Assembly (NCBI RefSeq): GCF_000385135.1 | Contig: NZ_ARQM01000003.1 | Span: 1-64,000 of the forward strand | Direction: 5' to 3' | DNA: 64,000 nucleotides | DNA from: Promicromonospora sukumoe 327MFSha3.1 | Lineage (GTDB): Bacteria; Actinomycetota; Actinomycetes; Actinomycetales; Cellulomonadaceae | Shown here: piece by piece, positions 45,082 through 54,200 of the stretch | Position numbering within the stretch: position 1 is the stretch's first letter | How the letters are laid out: each line of letters begins with the position of its first letter | Translations under genes and position numbers: made by a program | Notes under the pieces: model-generated | Told to the model about the DNA's origin: nothing | Seen by the model: only the letters and a program-made list of their open reading frames with translations | Databases searched by the model: none

Positions 45082-45876
45082 TCAGCGCCGGACGTACGCC
45101 AGGTCCGCGATCTCGCGCCCGGCGTCGTGCGCCTTGCGCTCGAACCCGGTCAGCACCCGCCGCTCGAACCGCGGGGCGCGGCTGCCCGGACCGTGCGCGT
45201 TGACGAGGTTCTCGTCGGCCTCCAGGACCTCGATCATCTGCTCGGCGTACTCGGCCCAGTCGGTCGCGAGGCGCAGGGTCCCGCCCGGGCGCAGCACGCG
45301 CGCCGCGAGCGCCGCGAACTCGGCGGTGACCAGGCGGCGCTTGTGGTGCCGGGCCTTGTGCCACGGGTCCGGGAAGAAGACCCACAGCTCGTCCACGGAG
45401 CCGGCCGGGACCGTGGTCTCGAGCAGCTCGGCCGCGTTGGCCTGCACGAGCCGCAGGTTGGGCAGCCCGTCCTGGCCCAGGGCGGCGCCGGCGCGCTCGG
45501 CGCGGGCGATCGTGTGCACCAGCCCGGGCTGGTAGACCTCGACGGCGAGGAAGTCCCGCCCGGGATCCGTCGAGGCCGCGCCGACGACGGCGTCCCCCAG
45601 GCCGGAGCCGATCTCCACGACGAGCGGGGCGGTGCGCCCAAAGATCGCCGCGGCGTCGAGCACGTACTCGGGGTGCACGGAGGTGCGCGCGATGGCGCGC
45701 GGTACGTCGACGACGTAGGCCGTGCGGCGCTCGGACCAGAGCCGCTTCTGCTTGTCCGTGAGCCGGCCGGACCGGCGCACGAAGGACACCGGCTTGGTCC
45801 GGAACCCCGAGAGGTCGAGCGGGGTCTCGGTGTCCTGGCGAGCGGTGTCGGGCTGGGCGGAAGCGGGCTGACTCAC
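45082..45876 (-). CDS. trmB: tRNA (guanine-N7-)-methyltransferase
   Basis: A 264-residue SAM-dependent enzyme that methylates G46 of tRNA. SAM motif VVEIGSGLGDAVVGAA, and the TrmB signature VFFPDPWHKARHHKRRLV with the following TLRLATDWAEYAEQM are clear. GTG 45876 starts VSQPASAQPD; no Shine-Dalgarno sequence is visible and the first 30 residues are not conserved, so the true start may differ. Confidence 0.93.
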   Translation of the reverse strand: MSQPASAQPDTARQDTETPLDLSGFRTKPVSFVRRSGRLTDKQKRLWSERRTAYVVDVPRAIARTSVHPEYVLDAAAIFGRTAPLVVEIGSGLGDAVVGAASTDPGRDFLAVEVYQPGLVHTIARAERAGAALGQDGLPNLRLVQANAAELLETTVPAGSVDELWVFFPDPWHKARHHKRRLVTAEFAALAARVLRPGGTLRLATDWAEYAEQMIEVLEADENLVNAHGPGSRAPRFERRVLTGFERKAHDAGREIADLAYVRR

Positions 45877-46005
45877 GGGAAAAGCGTACGAGGTCGCGGG
45901 CGGGCGTTGCGTATCCGCACTGATTCGCGGCCCGCCGCGCGGACCGGCGGCCGCGCCGGGCAGGCTGGGCGCAGCCGCCTCGCCAACCACTTCCAGGAGC
46001 CGCAC

Positions 46006-46185
46006 ATGCTGGCTATCGCCCCTGAAGCAGAACCTCCCGGGCAGGACGAGCACTCCTGCCACCATGCGTCGAACGAACCCGTCAAGCTCCCGATCGTCTC
46101 GAGCGGTGATCCGTCATTCGCCTCACGCGCTGACGAGATCCTTCGATCGACGATTGCCGAACCGGATGCCAGCCAGCCGTCATGA
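46006..46185 (+). CDS. Possible small protein, 59 residues
   Basis: An ORF starting MLAIAPEAEPPGQDEHSCHH with AGGAG eight bases before ATG 46006. Acidic, no membrane segment, one CHH cluster. The ribosome binding site and lack of a competing gene support it; I see no recognisable family. Confidence 0.4.
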   Translation: MLAIAPEAEPPGQDEHSCHHASNEPVKLPIVSSGDPSFASRADEILRSTIAEPDASQPS

Positions 46186-46219
46186 TCAAATCCTCGGCCC
46201 TCTCGAATCGGAAGCGCCC

Positions 46220-46516
46220 ATGACCGACCGCGCCCCCTGCTCGCGCGTCGAGCTCGACGGACGGCGGGTCGTCGTCGACCTCTCCGGCGCGGACGCCGAC
46301 CGGCTCGGCACCATGGCGGCGCGCAGCGGCGTCGCCGGGCCGGAGCTGGTGCTCGGGTGGATCCGGCGCGGGCTGCTCGACGGCCCGGCCCAGGACATGC
46401 GCGCCTGGGACGGGCCCGTCGACCGGGGCGCCCGGCAGGCGCGGGACGTCGAGGTCGCCCGGACCGCCGAGGAGGCCTTCCGAGGCTTGTTCGGAAGCCC
46501 GGACCGGCCCGACTGA
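46220..46516 (+). CDS. Hypothetical protein, 98 residues
   Basis: Residues 8-55 could form a small beta-alpha unit (SRVELDGRRVVVDLSGADADRL), followed by an acidic helix. No recognised domain. ATG 46220 has a weak GGAAG upstream. It converges on a TetR gene with a 16-bp gap. Probably real on codon pattern, function unknown. Confidence 0.55.
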   Translation: MTDRAPCSRVELDGRRVVVDLSGADADRLGTMAARSGVAGPELVLGWIRRGLLDGPAQDMRAWDGPVDRGARQARDVEVARTAEEAFRGLFGSPDRPD

Positions 46517-46532
46517 CACCGGGCCCGAGCGC

Positions 46533-47096
46533 TCAGCCCGCGCCCACCTCGGCCTCCAGTATCGCCACGGCCTCGGCCGGCTCCAGGTCCCGGACCAGCA
46601 CCCGCAGCGTGAGTCCGTCCGCGAGCGCCAGCAGCCGCCGGGCCTGGGCCAGCGCGGTCTCGGCGCTCACGTCCCGGTCGGCGCGGATCAGGCGCACACA
46701 CTCGTCCTCGGCGCCCCGCCGCGCCTCGGCCAGCACCTGGCGGACGGCGGCGTCGTTGATCGACTTCGCCACGTAGGCGTACCAGACGCTGACGCCGATG
46801 CGCCCGGCGTCGTCCCGCGGGATCTGCTGGGTCATGACGTGCAGCAGCCGCTCGCGCGGGGCGGCGTCGGCGGTCTCCTGGTAGCCGCCGTAGGCGCGGT
46901 CGACGAGGGCGGTGCAGCCGGCCAGGACGAGGGCGTCCTTGGTGCCGAAGTAGTGCTGGATGCGGCCCATCGAGACACCGGCCTCGGCGGCGACGTGGCG
47001 CAGGCTGACGCCCTCGATCCCCTGCTCGGCGATGACCAGCCAGAGCGCGAAGACGATCTCCCACCGGCGTTCTTCGTGGTCCACGACTCTCGGCAT
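46533..47096 (-). CDS. TetR-family regulator
   Basis: A 187-residue regulator with HTH GVSLRHVAAEAGVSMGRIQHYFGTKDALV and a TetR_C-like effector domain (VWYAYVAKSINDAAVRQVLAEARRG). Divergent from an alpha/beta hydrolase with a clear inverted repeat between them (47109-47152), so it probably represses itself and the hydrolase. Confidence 0.9.
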   Translation of the reverse strand: MPRVVDHEERRWEIVFALWLVIAEQGIEGVSLRHVAAEAGVSMGRIQHYFGTKDALVLAGCTALVDRAYGGYQETADAAPRERLLHVMTQQIPRDDAGRIGVSVWYAYVAKSINDAAVRQVLAEARRGAEDECVRLIRADRDVSAETALAQARRLLALADGLTLRVLVRDLEPAEAVAILEAEVGAG

Positions 47097-47108
47097 GGAC
47101 CCAGGGTA

Positions 47109-47152
47109 GCAATGCGGTCGCATCGCTACCTGTTACGATGCGAGTGCATTGC
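47109..47152. promoter_or_regulatory. Inverted-repeat operator between TetR and the hydrolase
   Basis: Arms 47109-47125 and 47136-47152 match at 15 of 17 positions (GCAATGCggTCGCATCG and complement), spacer of 10 bp. Located 13 bp from the TetR start and 28 bp from the hydrolase start. Confidence 0.8.
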
Positions 47153-47179
47153 AAAGCCCCGGCGTCGAGAGGAACCCCG

Positions 47180-48181
47180 ATGAGCACGCGAACCAGTGGT
47201 CCCAGGCGCCGTCGCTGGCCGATCGTCCTGCTCGCCGTCGTCGCGGCGGTGTCCACGAGCGGGCTGGTGCTGCTCGTCGCGGCGGGCGGTCCCGGCGTGG
47301 GCCACTTCCGCACTCCCGAGGCCCGCCAGGCGTACGACGACGCGTACGCGGACGCGATGGCCGCCCTGCCCGAGCCGACCGCGACGCACGACGTCGCCAC
47401 GAGCTTCGGCACCGTCCGCGCCTACGCCTGGGTGCACGCGGACAACCCCGACGCCACCCCCGTGGTCCTGCTGCCGGGCCGCTCGGCCGCCACCCCCATG
47501 TGGGCCGACAACCTGCCCGACCTCGTCGAGCACCGCACGGTGTACGCCTTCGACACCCTCGGCGACACGGGTCTGTCGGAGCAGACCGTGGCGCTGCGCG
47601 ACGTCGCCGACGCGGCACGCTGGGTGGACGAGGCGCTGGCCGGTCTCGGCCTCGACCGGGTGCACCTCGTGGGGCACTCGCAGGGCGGCGGGCTCGCGGC
47701 GGCCGTGGCGGTGCGGCACCCGGACCGGCTGGCCAGCCTCACGCTGCTCGAACCGGTCATGACGCTGGGCATGATGCCGCTCTCCGTCGTCCTGACGACC
47801 ATCCCGGTGTCGCTGCCGTTCTTCCCGCAGTCGTGGCGGGAGTCGGCTCTCAACCGGATCGGCGGCGTGTCCGACGACGAGGTGGACCCCGGCGACCCGC
47901 TCGCTCGGATGATCTCGGTGGGCTCCAAGAGCTACAGCTCGTCCGGGCTGCCGAACCCCAGCGTGCTGACCGACGCGGAGCTGGGGGCGCTGCCGATGCC
48001 GGTGTACGTGGCGATCGCGAGCGACTCGTCGCTGGCGGGCGGCGAGGCGGCGGCCGAGAAGGCCCGGCTCATCCCGGACGCGCAGGTCAAGATCTGGCCG
48101 GACACCACGCACTCGCTGCCCATGCAGGTGGCCCAGGCACTGGACGCGGAGCTGGAGACGTTCTGGGCGGCGCACCCTTAG
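47180..48181 (+). CDS. Alpha/beta hydrolase, membrane-anchored or secreted
   Basis: A 333-residue protein. An N-terminal hydrophobic segment (about 13-36, WPIVLLAVVAAVSTSGLVLLVAAGG) anchors or exports it. The fold has VVLLPGRSAATPMW, nucleophile GHSQGGG (about 165-171), and a late His in DTTHSLP. Serine hydrolase of unknown substrate, probably controlled by the divergent TetR. GAGAGGA precedes ATG 47180. Confidence 0.88.
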   Translation: MSTRTSGPRRRRWPIVLLAVVAAVSTSGLVLLVAAGGPGVGHFRTPEARQAYDDAYADAMAALPEPTATHDVATSFGTVRAYAWVHADNPDATPVVLLPGRSAATPMWADNLPDLVEHRTVYAFDTLGDTGLSEQTVALRDVADAARWVDEALAGLGLDRVHLVGHSQGGGLAAAVAVRHPDRLASLTLLEPVMTLGMMPLSVVLTTIPVSLPFFPQSWRESALNRIGGVSDDEVDPGDPLARMISVGSKSYSSSGLPNPSVLTDAELGALPMPVYVAIASDSSLAGGEAAAEKARLIPDAQVKIWPDTTHSLPMQVAQALDAELETFWAAHP

Positions 48182-48183
48182 CC

Positions 48184-48199
48184 GTTGCGTATACGCAAC
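48184..48199. promoter_or_regulatory. 16-bp perfect palindrome
   Basis: GTTGCGTATACGCAAC begins three bases after the hydrolase stop. Less GC-rich than its surroundings. Either a protein-binding site or a short terminator stem. The rest of 48200-48337 is the AT-richer upstream region of the AbiE pair. Confidence 0.5.
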
Positions 48200-48290
48200 A
48201 AGCGGCGCCATCGAGCGCCAAGTAGCTGTAAATGCGCCACCATCGTCGCCATGAGAACAGCCAGTAGCACCACCCCGATGTCAGCGCTAT

Positions 48291-48324
48291 GTCAAAATAC
48301 TCATGATTCCGTTAGCTTTTTGAC
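48291..48324. promoter_or_regulatory. Inverted repeat in the AbiE promoter region
   Basis: GTCAAAA (48291-48297) and TTTTGAC (48318-48324) frame a relatively AT-rich stretch just before the antitoxin start. AbiEi antitoxins are known to repress their own promoter by binding inverted repeats. Confidence 0.5.
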
Positions 48325-48337
48325 GTCGAGGTGGGAC

Positions 48338-48889
48338 ATGACGGCACAGGATCTGCTGTGGCAGGTAGCCCTCGACCAACATGGCCTCATCACACTGTCC
48401 GACGCCCGAGGTCTCGGGATCAGCGAGGACGCCGTGATGATGCTCGCCCAACGAGGAAAGCTCGAACGGGCCGCCACCGCGGTCTACCGGTTTCCCCGGT
48501 TCCCGGCCGGCCCGAACGAGCCCTACATGCTCGCGGTGCTCTGGACGGGCGAGCCTCGGGCGTGCCTGAGCCACGACACAGCGCTGGCCGCGTACGACGT
48601 ATCAGACATCAACCCAGGGCGAGTCCACCTCACCGTGCCGCGCGGACGGCGCATCCGCAGGTCAGGAGGCGACCTGTACACCGTCCACCATGAAGACCTG
48701 GCCGATGACGAGACCGGTTGGTGGGACGAGATTCCGACCGTCACGCTCCCGACCGCCATCCGGCAGTGCATCGACAGCGGTGTTCCGACGTATCTGATCC
48801 GACAGGCGCTCGAGCGGGCCCCAGAGGCCGGGCGGCTCGCCGCAGCTGACGCGGAGGCGCTGACCGCGCGTCTGGACCGGCGAGCGTGA
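48338..48889 (+). CDS. AbiEi-type antitoxin (type IV toxin-antitoxin)
   Basis: A 183-residue protein with an N-terminal winged helix (LVALDQHGLITLSDARGLGISEDAVMMLAQRGKLERAATAVYRF) and a C-terminal AbiEi-like part (HDTALAAYDVSDINPGRVHLTVP). It neutralises the partner nucleotidyltransferase without direct binding and represses the operon. GAGGTGGG precedes ATG 48338. Its stop overlaps the toxin GTG. Confidence 0.85.
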   Translation: MTAQDLLWQVALDQHGLITLSDARGLGISEDAVMMLAQRGKLERAATAVYRFPRFPAGPNEPYMLAVLWTGEPRACLSHDTALAAYDVSDINPGRVHLTVPRGRRIRRSGGDLYTVHHEDLADDETGWWDEIPTVTLPTAIRQCIDSGVPTYLIRQALERAPEAGRLAAADAEALTARLDRRA

Positions 48890-49824
48890 CGGCCGACGAC
48901 CCCATCGCGCTGATCGGTTCGCTGCCGGGCCGCGACAAGGAGCCGACGAACGCACGGGTCCTGGACTCCTGGGTCACCGCCGCCCACGACAGGGTCGAGC
49001 TCGACAGCGGTCGGCTGGGCTGGCTGGTGGCGTCCACGGTGGTGGTCGCAGCGCTGCAGCGCGCGGTCGGCTCGTCGTCGGAACCGAGGTTCTTGCTCAA
49101 GGGCGGGACCTACCTTCAGCACCGCCTCGGCCGCTCGGCACGCCCCACGAAGGACGTCGACGGGATCATCAACGGTGACATCGAGCAGTTCGTCCACGAC
49201 CTCGACACCATCCTCGCTGAGCCCTGGGGGCCGCTCACGCTGGAACGCGGCCCGGTCGAGACGATCGAGACGCCGGCCCGCGTGACCAGGCCGCGCCGGC
49301 TCGACGTCCGGCTCGGCCTCCGCGGCAAGGTCTGGCGACGGATTCAGGTCGAGATCGCTCCCGAGGAAGGCTCGGCGGCCCGGGACAGCGACGTGCTCAC
49401 GGCACCCTCGCTCGAGCATTTCGGTCTGCCGTCACCGGATCGTCTGCTGGGTATTGCACTGCGCTATCAGATCGCGCAGAAGCTGCATGCGTGCACAGAT
49501 CCCCACCAGCCGCCTGCGCACAGGAACGACCGAGCACGCGACGTCGTCGACCTGCTCTCGCTCCGTGGACTGGCTGAGCTCGAGAACGCGGCAACGGCTC
49601 ACGACCTGCGAGCTGCCTGTGTCGACGTCTTCGGCGCACGCGCGGACGACGCTCGACGCCTTGGGCGCATGCCGCGCGAATGGCCGTGCACGGTCGTTCC
49701 GTACCCGCACTGGGGACCGGACTTCGCTGCGGCAGCGGAGGCGGCCGGTCGTCCGCACCTGACGCTCGACGAGGCCGTCCGGGAACTCAACACCTGGATC
49801 ATGTTCATCGACGGCGCCGGCTGA
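48886..49824 (+). CDS. AbiEii-type nucleotidyltransferase toxin
   Basis: A 312-residue protein with the AbiEii nucleotidyltransferase pattern: FLLKGGTYLQHRLGRSARPTKDVDGII (the Gly-Gly and Asp-x-Asp catalytic elements), RLDVRLGLRGKVWRRIQVEI, and a late Lys/Arg region KLHACTDPHQPPAHRNDRARDVVDLL. Such enzymes stop growth by adding nucleotides to tRNA and abort phage infection. GTG 48886 overlaps the antitoxin stop. The pair and its upstream region look acquired. Confidence 0.88.
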   Translation: MTADDPIALIGSLPGRDKEPTNARVLDSWVTAAHDRVELDSGRLGWLVASTVVVAALQRAVGSSSEPRFLLKGGTYLQHRLGRSARPTKDVDGIINGDIEQFVHDLDTILAEPWGPLTLERGPVETIETPARVTRPRRLDVRLGLRGKVWRRIQVEIAPEEGSAARDSDVLTAPSLEHFGLPSPDRLLGIALRYQIAQKLHACTDPHQPPAHRNDRARDVVDLLSLRGLAELENAATAHDLRAACVDVFGARADDARRLGRMPREWPCTVVPYPHWGPDFAAAAEAAGRPHLTLDEAVRELNTWIMFIDGAG

Positions 49825-49874
49825 GCTGCCCGCCGTCACTCGATCTGGCGGACGCCAGCCTGGCCACACGGCGC

Positions 49875-49934
49875 CAGCCCCAGGCCCAGCCCCAGCCCCA
49901 GCCCCAGCCCCAGCCCCAGGCCCAGGCTCAAGCC
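49875..49934. repeat. (CAGCCC)10 hexamer tandem repeat
   Basis: Ten consecutive 6-bp units, seven of them close to or exactly CAGCCC and the rest CAGGCC, CAGGCT and CAAGCC. Three bases separate it from palindrome copy C. Not in any convincing gene; likely slippage-prone. Confidence 0.85.
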
Positions 49935-49937
49935 CGT

Positions 49938-49993
49938 CGAACGTAGGGTTGGTCGGCGCATGAGCGCTCATGCGCCGACCAACCCTACGTTCG
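49938..49993. repeat. 56-bp palindromic repeat, copy C (perfect)
   Basis: Both 28-base halves are exact complements with no loop (left half starts CGAACGTAGGGTTGGTCG). Lies between the convergent ends of the AbiEii and HupE-like genes, where it could terminate both. Confidence 0.92.
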
Positions 49994-50004
49994 GCGGATC
50001 CCGC

Positions 50005-51276
50005 TCAGAACGCCAGGCGCTCCACCACCCACCAGAGGGCTACCGCCGCGATCGCCGTGCAGCCCGCGAGCAGCACCCAGCGGGCCGTGCGCGGCGCACG
50101 CACCCGCAACAGCACCAGCAGCGGGAACACCAGGGCGATGATGCCGAGCTGCACCGCCTCGATGCCCACGTTGAACGACAGCAGCGACCACAGGAGGGTC
50201 CACGACCAGGCCGCGTCGATGCCGAGCGCCCCCGCGAACCCGACGCCGTGCACCAGCCCGAAGACGAACACCACGGGCAGCCGCCACCGGTCCCAGGCGC
50301 CGCTCTCGTCCCGGAGACCGGCCGGGGCCCGCCACCGCAGCGCGTCCCGCACCGTGCCCGACGTCGGACCGGCCGACGCCGAGCCCCCGAGCCCGAACCC
50401 GCCCCCAGACCCGCCCCGCCGGATCAGCACCAGGTCCACCACGGCCACCACCGCGATGGACGCGGCGATCACCGGCTCCACCACGATCGCCGGCACCGAC
50501 ACCACGCCCAGGGCCGCGAGCAGGAACGTCACCGAGTGCGCCACGGTGAACGCGGTCGCCGTCAGGACGACGTCCCGCAGCCGGCGCGACCCGATCAGCA
50601 GCGCCAGCAGGAACAGCACGTGGTCGATGCCGAACAGCAGGTGCTCGCCGCCCAGCACGAAGAACTCGCCGACCTGCTTGAGCAGCCGGTGCTCCCCCGT
50701 CGTCAGGCTGGGCGACGCCGCGGTGAGCACCGCCGAGCCGTCCTCCTCGTCGAGCGAGTACCGGATGATCGTCTCGGTCGAGTGCACGAACGACTCCGCG
50801 TCCGGGAACAGCGCGCTGGAGACCTCGTGCACGCCCTCGGCCTCGCCGTCGCAGGCGAACGTGTAGGTCAGGGAGGCGTAGGGCCGCTCCCCGCGCTCCA
50901 CGAGGTCGACGCCGGAGAGCGCCGGGGCACACGGTTCGCCGTCGTAGGCCACGGCGAACCGGTCGGTGACGTACCCGTTCACCTCGGCCTCGTGCTCGTC
51001 GAGCTGGGCGAGCTGGTCGTCCCTGCCGGTCGCCTCGTACGCCTCGGCCCGCAGCCATGCGGACTTCATGAGCAGGTCGTACTCGAGGTCGAGCACGGCC
51101 ACGACGTCCGTCCCGCCGTCCTCCGGAGCGGAGGACGACGGCGCCGCGGTCACCTCCGCGTACACGTCGCTGGTCGCGTCGTGCGCCCAGGCGGTCTGCC
51201 CGACGGCGGGGCTGCTCAGCACTGCGAGCAGCCCCGCCAGGGCCACGGTGCGTCCGCGGAGAGGGCCGGGCCTCAA
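50005..51276 (-). CDS. HupE/UreJ-like membrane protein
   Basis: A 423-residue protein with a signal peptide (ALAGLLAVLSSPAVGQTAWA), an extracellular domain to about 205, and a HupE/UreJ-type membrane region with FGIDHVLFLLALLIGSRRLRDV, FTVAHSVTFLLAALG and VFGLVHGVGFAGALG. These His-containing helices suggest divalent metal (Ni, Co or Cu) transport. The TTG start overlaps the stop of the phosphoesterase gene (TTGA) and no ribosome binding site is visible, so it is probably translated by coupling; another start inside the signal region cannot be excluded. Confidence 0.8.
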   Translation of the reverse strand: MRPGPLRGRTVALAGLLAVLSSPAVGQTAWAHDATSDVYAEVTAAPSSSAPEDGGTDVVAVLDLEYDLLMKSAWLRAEAYEATGRDDQLAQLDEHEAEVNGYVTDRFAVAYDGEPCAPALSGVDLVERGERPYASLTYTFACDGEAEGVHEVSSALFPDAESFVHSTETIIRYSLDEEDGSAVLTAASPSLTTGEHRLLKQVGEFFVLGGEHLLFGIDHVLFLLALLIGSRRLRDVVLTATAFTVAHSVTFLLAALGVVSVPAIVVEPVIAASIAVVAVVDLVLIRRGGSGGGFGLGGSASAGPTSGTVRDALRWRAPAGLRDESGAWDRWRLPVVFVFGLVHGVGFAGALGIDAAWSWTLLWSLLSFNVGIEAVQLGIIALVFPLLVLLRVRAPRTARWVLLAGCTAIAAVALWWVVERLAF

Positions 51277-54200
51277 CGCCGCGCCGTGGTGAAGTACGCC
51301 GGCGACGCCGTCGTCGTGCCGCCGCCCGGCGTGCGGGCCGTGACGAACCAGCCGTAGGTGCGGCCCGGCTTGAGGCCCGACCAGCGGACCGAGGCGACCT
51401 CGCCGGAGGCCACCGTGTCCCGGCCGATCTCGCGCACCGGGTCGTACAGCACCACGGACTCGGTGCTGAACGACGTGCTGCGGGAGGTCAGGTCGACCGG
51501 CAGCACCATGTTGTCCTCGAGGCCGTTGTACCGGTGCTCGGTGTCGTACTCCGTGGCGCCGAACTCGCCGAGCAGCGGCGAGTAGGTGTCGATGGAGACC
51601 TCACCGCGGTCGACGTCGAACTGCAGCATGCGGAAGAACGAGGCACCGAACTGGAGCTGGTCGGCCGGGTCGTACCCGCCGATCTCGGTGAGCCCGAGCT
51701 GGCCGGCGGACACGGTGTAGAACTGGTAGTCCGCGAGCAGCTCGACCACGCCGCCGCCGATGTCGCCGACCACGGGCGGGCGCACGTTCGTGCCCACGCC
51801 GTGCCGGTGCCCGGCGAGCACCATGAACACGTTCGGGTTGTCCTTGACGAGCAGGTTGTACAGCAGCGGCCCATCGGACCCGCCGAAGTTGGCGCCGCGC
51901 CCGTCGGGCGACGCGGACGGCTCCAGGTAGTCGTGCGTCAGCAGGATGCCGTTGCGGTCGGAGTACCGGTCGAAGATCGACGCCGCCCACTCGGCCTCGT
52001 CACGGGTCACGCCGTAGGACAGGCCCACCACCACGAAGTCCAGGCCGCCGGCCGAGAACAGGTCGTAGTGGTTCTCGTTCGAGCCGGGCTCCATGACGCC
52101 GCCGTAGGAGGCGTCCTCCCAGCCCTCGGACAGCGCCTCGTACCGGTCCGGGCCGAAGTACTCGTTGTAGAGCGTCGCGTCGGTGCCCGACTGGTTGTCG
52201 TGGTTGCCGGCGACGACGCCGTTCGGGATGCCGGCGGCGTCGATCCGGGCCTGCGCCTGAGAGGCGAACTCGAACTCGCCGATGACCTGGTCCTCGAGCT
52301 CCTCCGAGAACGCGCGGATGTTGGTCTCGGTGATGTCGCCGGTGTGCGCCACGTAGGCGATCTTGCGCTCGTCGGCGTTGTCGACGATCCAGTCCATGAC
52401 CCCGTTGTAGCCCTGCGCCCAGACGGCCCGCTCCTCGGCGGTCTCCTGCTCCACGGCGCCCTCGGTCAGGTACTGGGTGTCGGTGTAGTGCACCATCGAG
52501 AAGTCGTAGTCGTCGGGGTCCTCGAACCGGTCCTTGTCGCCGGCGTCGATGTCGTCGGCGAAGGGATCCTCGCCCGTGACCATGGCGTGCACCGAACCAC
52601 GGTCCACGTAGTCGCGGGACACGGTGCCCTCCAGGACGGTGCCGCCCTCGGCCGCACCCCGCGCCGAGGCCACGACGTCCCAGGCCCGCGTGTCCGGGTT
52701 CCACGCCCGCAGGCTGACCAGGCGCGCCGGATCGGCGGTGCCCTCCCAGCGCAGCACCGGCGCCTCGACCTTGCCGCGGACCGGCACGTCGAACCGCTGA
52801 TAGGTCACGTCGCCCGACGCCAGGGAGTCCACGGACTTCCCGTCGCCCGGCTCGAGCCCCTTGGTGCCCACCTTCTTCTCACCGCGCGTGGACAGCGTGG
52901 TCGGCACCTGCGCCGCACGGCCCTGCCAGGCCTTGTTCGGGGTCAGGATCTCCGCGGCGGAGAAGTGCGCGGTGACCTTCCCGCCGTCGGGCCCGGCGAC
53001 CTTCGCCTCCAGCGTGGCCGTGCGGCCCACACCCTTCGTGCCCGACGCCGGGGCGACGTCGGCCGGGGCGTCCGGGATGCCGGCGCTGACGAACGCGATC
53101 TCGTGGGTGACCTCGTTGCCGAGGCCGTCCGTCGCGGACACCTCGAGCGTGTGCTCGCCCGCGGACAGGCCCGGGCCGACCGGGTCGCCCACGGCGATCT
53201 CGTCGCCGTCGAGCGTGACGTCCGGGCCCTCGACCACACCGGAGGCGTCGTCCAGCGCGACCGCGAGCGCCACGGCCGAGGTGAGCCGGTCGCCGTCGGC
53301 CGGGGTCGCGGAGACCAGCGCGGGGCCGGAGTTGTCGGTGAACAGCGCGCGGGTTGCGGTCTCGCCCGTGGTCGAGGTCGCCGCGAGCTCGTGCTCGCCG
53401 TCGGACAGGGTGGCCGTGTCGACGTCGGCACGCAGGCCGCGCGCGGGGGCGTCTACCGTGAAGGTGACGGTGATCTCGCGCAGGGCGGTGCCGCTGGAGC
53501 CGCAGGTGCCGTCGCCCATGGCGTAGGAGGGCTTGAGCCCGACGCCGGTCGCGGTGCCCGCGGCGGGCGTGAGCGCGAGGTTGGAGATGGTGAAGTCGTC
53601 GCGGTTGCAGTCGCCCGCGAAGGTGCCGGTCACGACCTTGACCGTGTTGTCGCCGGGGCGCAGCCACTCGTTCGGGACCGGGACGTCGGCGCGCTGGCTC
53701 GCGTACGAGCCGCCCAGCGGCATCTCGATGCCGTTGACGACCAGCAGGTTCGCGGCCTTGCCGTCGACGGCGTTCGAGCCCACGTCGAACGAGAAGGCCG
53801 CGTCGCCCGCGCCGAGCGTCTCGGTGGTCTCGACGGCGTCGCCGTCGACCGTGAGCTCAGCGGTGGCACCCTCGCCGTCCGCGGGGCGGGCGCCCGTGAC
53901 GGTGACCGTGCCGTTGGCCAGCGTGCCGTCGACCGGGGTCAGGCGCGGTGCGCCGGCGGGCGCGTTGTTCACGCGGACCTGGTGCTTCGTCGAGTCGCCG
54001 GACGCCGTGGTGGCCTCGATCGTGTGCGCGCCGTTGGTCAGCGTGGTGGTGTCGAGGTCGGCGCTCAGTCCGGTGGTGCCCTTTGGGTCGCCCTGGACGA
54101 AGAACGTCAGCTCGGCGCGCAGCAGGAGGCTGGTGTTGCTGCCGCAGGTGCCGTCGCCGAACGAGTAGGTGTACTCGTTCTCCTCGCCGTCGGCGAGCTC

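Noticed and set aside
49875-49934. Tandem hexamers as a CRISPR or a Gln/Pro-rich protein
   Set aside because: Units are 6 bp without spacers, and the open frames across them have no start signal or continuation into a domain.
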